Assembly (NCBI GenBank): GCA_041398785.1
Contig: JAWKUA010000013.1
Location: 62,001 to 126,000, forward strand
Reading direction: 5' to 3'
From: Planctomycetaceae bacterium
GTDB lineage: Bacteria > Planctomycetota > Planctomycetia > Planctomycetales > Planctomycetaceae
DNA length: 64,000 nt
Positions 63,019-64,000 of this stretch are shown in pieces (the stretch's first letter is position 1; every line of letters begins with the position of its first letter). The position numbers were made by a program, and so were the translations under genes. The notes under the pieces are model-generated. The model was not told the DNA's origin. It ran no database searches and saw nothing but the letters and a program-made list of their open reading frames with translations.

Positions 63019-64000
63019 ATGAACGGCCGTCATTCCAAAACGCACCGCCTTGCTGTGATGAGTGCCATCGTGTGCATCACGGTCCTTTCCGGATGCAGCG
63101 CGCCGAATCACTTCAAAGCGGAATCGATGCCCCACAGTCTGCGGCTGATGGCCCAGTCGAATCCTCAGGAAGCCGACCTGACGCGGCTGGCGGCAGCCAC
63201 GGGAGGAAGTGAAACGATTGGCCCCGGCGACGTGCTGGAAGTGACGCTTTCCGCAAGCCTGAGTCCCGAAGACCAGATGCGCGTGCCGACTCGCGTGGCC
63301 GATGACGGAACGGCGATGCTGCCACAGATCGGCATCATTCAGCTTGGCGGCGTGGAACCTCCGGCCGCGGAATCGCTGATTCGCGCCGAAGCAATGAAGC
63401 GAGGTCTCTATCGCAACCCTCACGTCACCGTCGTGTTTACTCACAAACGCATGAACAAGATCAAGGTGTTCGGCGCGGTGAAGGAACCGCAGGTTGTCGA
63501 ACTGCCGCCCAACAGCAGCGACATCGCATCCGCAATTGCGGCGGCCGGCGGCCTGGCGGAAAACGCGGGCGAAAACGTCAGAATCAGCAATCCCCGATCC
63601 GCCAGCCGTCCCGCGTATGCCTCTGATCCCACTAATCCGACAACGCCCTATTCCACAGCGAGTGTGTCACAGAATCGCGGCAGCTCCGCCGAAGACAACA
63701 CGTACACAGTCAGTCTGACCAAAGCCGCCACGTCGGCGGACGGAGCTTCCAGCTATCTGCTTCGCGACGGTGGCATGGTCATGGTGGAAAAACGTGATCC
63801 GGCTCCCGTGACGGTGATGGGACTGGTCAAGAAGTCGGGTCCGATCGAATTCCCTGTCGGCAAGGATTTTCGGTTGTTGGACGCCATCGGCGAAGCGGGA
63901 ATTTCCAATCAACTGGCGAACAAAGTCTTCGTCGTTCGGCCGCTGGCCAACAGTTCGAATCCGGCGGTCATCGAAATCAGTCTGCGTCAGGCGAAACGCA
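63019..64000 (+). CDS. Polysaccharide export outer membrane lipoprotein (Wza-like), partial
   Basis: The gene runs off the window end; 327 codons are present and open. It has a lipoprotein signal (CITVLSGC), an N-terminal polysaccharide export domain (TIGPGDVLEVTLSA, DGTAMLPQIGIIQLGG, RNPHVTVVFTHKR) and SLBB-like segments (KVFGAVKEPQVVELPP; VTVMGLVKKSGPIEFP). Wza-type proteins form the outer-membrane channel for exopolysaccharide. The interdomain region (~195-245) is Ser/Thr/Pro-rich and longer than usual. Confidence 0.9.
   Translation, partial: MNGRHSKTHRLAVMSAIVCITVLSGCSAPNHFKAESMPHSLRLMAQSNPQEADLTRLAAATGGSETIGPGDVLEVTLSASLSPEDQMRVPTRVADDGTAMLPQIGIIQLGGVEPPAAESLIRAEAMKRGLYRNPHVTVVFTHKRMNKIKVFGAVKEPQVVELPPNSSDIASAIAAAGGLAENAGENVRISNPRSASRPAYASDPTNPTTPYSTASVSQNRGSSAEDNTYTVSLTKAATSADGASSYLLRDGGMVMVEKRDPAPVTVMGLVKKSGPIEFPVGKDFRLLDAIGEAGISNQLANKVFVVRPLANSSNPAVIEISLRQAKR

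Noticed and set aside
1..64000. CRISPR array, phage or transposase genes
   Set aside because: No regularly spaced identical repeats with unique spacers, and no transposase, integrase or phage structural gene was recognised.

Overview
The window is GC-rich, densely coded DNA from a planctomycete, most likely a member of the Planctomycetales. The assignment rests on gene content: a cytochrome c/DUF1549/DUF1553 protein next to a DUF1501 protein, a five-haem PA14/sorbosone-dehydrogenase-type protein, a DUF6807 (PmoA-like) protein, a secreted Cys-type sulfatase, planctomycete-style Ser/Thr kinases, and membrane proteins with unusually large hydrophilic loops (TatC, NuoA, an SSS symporter). No phage, CRISPR array or classical insertion sequence was seen. 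The window ends inside a gene.

Layout. 0-6 kb: small secreted proteins, including a cysteine-cluster lipoprotein, then a membrane-anchored pseudokinase and a small membrane protein. 5.9-12.9 kb (minus strand): a signalling block with a CBS-GGDEF cyclase, an FHA-EAL protein, a winged-helix AAA+ ATPase and a Ser/Thr kinase fused to a tubulin/FtsZ-like domain. The last two genes overlap by 4 bases. This is the most unusual block in the window. 13-15.3 kb: argB and a gluzincin-type lipoprotein. 15.4-24.6 kb: the DUF1549/DUF1553-DUF1501-multihaem oxidative cluster. Its first gene and an adjacent Uma2 gene each carry one frameshift.

24.6-25.4 kb holds two MITE-like repeats and tRNA-Ser(CGA). 25.5-30.2 kb: a BNR sialidase-like protein, a DapA/NanA-like lyase, an SSS symporter and its DUF997 partner. 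30.8-38.6 kb: a zinc-ribbon membrane protein, tatC, a branched-chain aminotransferase, DinB, and a partial complex I set (nuoD, C, A, I, with no nuoB) enclosing a DUF2203 gene. 38.8-42 kb: an FAD desaturase-like protein, an acyl carrier protein and a ketosynthase. 42.4-49.6 kb: hydrolase, sulfatase, LarA-like, FG-GAP and beta-hydroxyacid dehydrogenase genes.

49.9-53.3 kb: pterin carbinolamine dehydratase, a second LarA-like protein and an orphan GcvH-like protein, facing pheA with a histone-like basic tail. 53.5-59.2 kb: dnaK, a second (intact) Uma2 gene and clpB. dnaK is preceded by three TGCCAnnnTGGCA inverted repeats and a near-consensus sigma-54-type -24/-12 site. 59.5-64 kb: the DUF6807 protein, a membrane-anchored protein with a basic tail, and the 5' part of a Wza-like polysaccharide export lipoprotein. 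At least three families of imperfect-palindrome repeats are scattered through intergenic DNA. Starts were chosen by Shine-Dalgarno spacing, signal peptides and family length; several are GTG or TTG.
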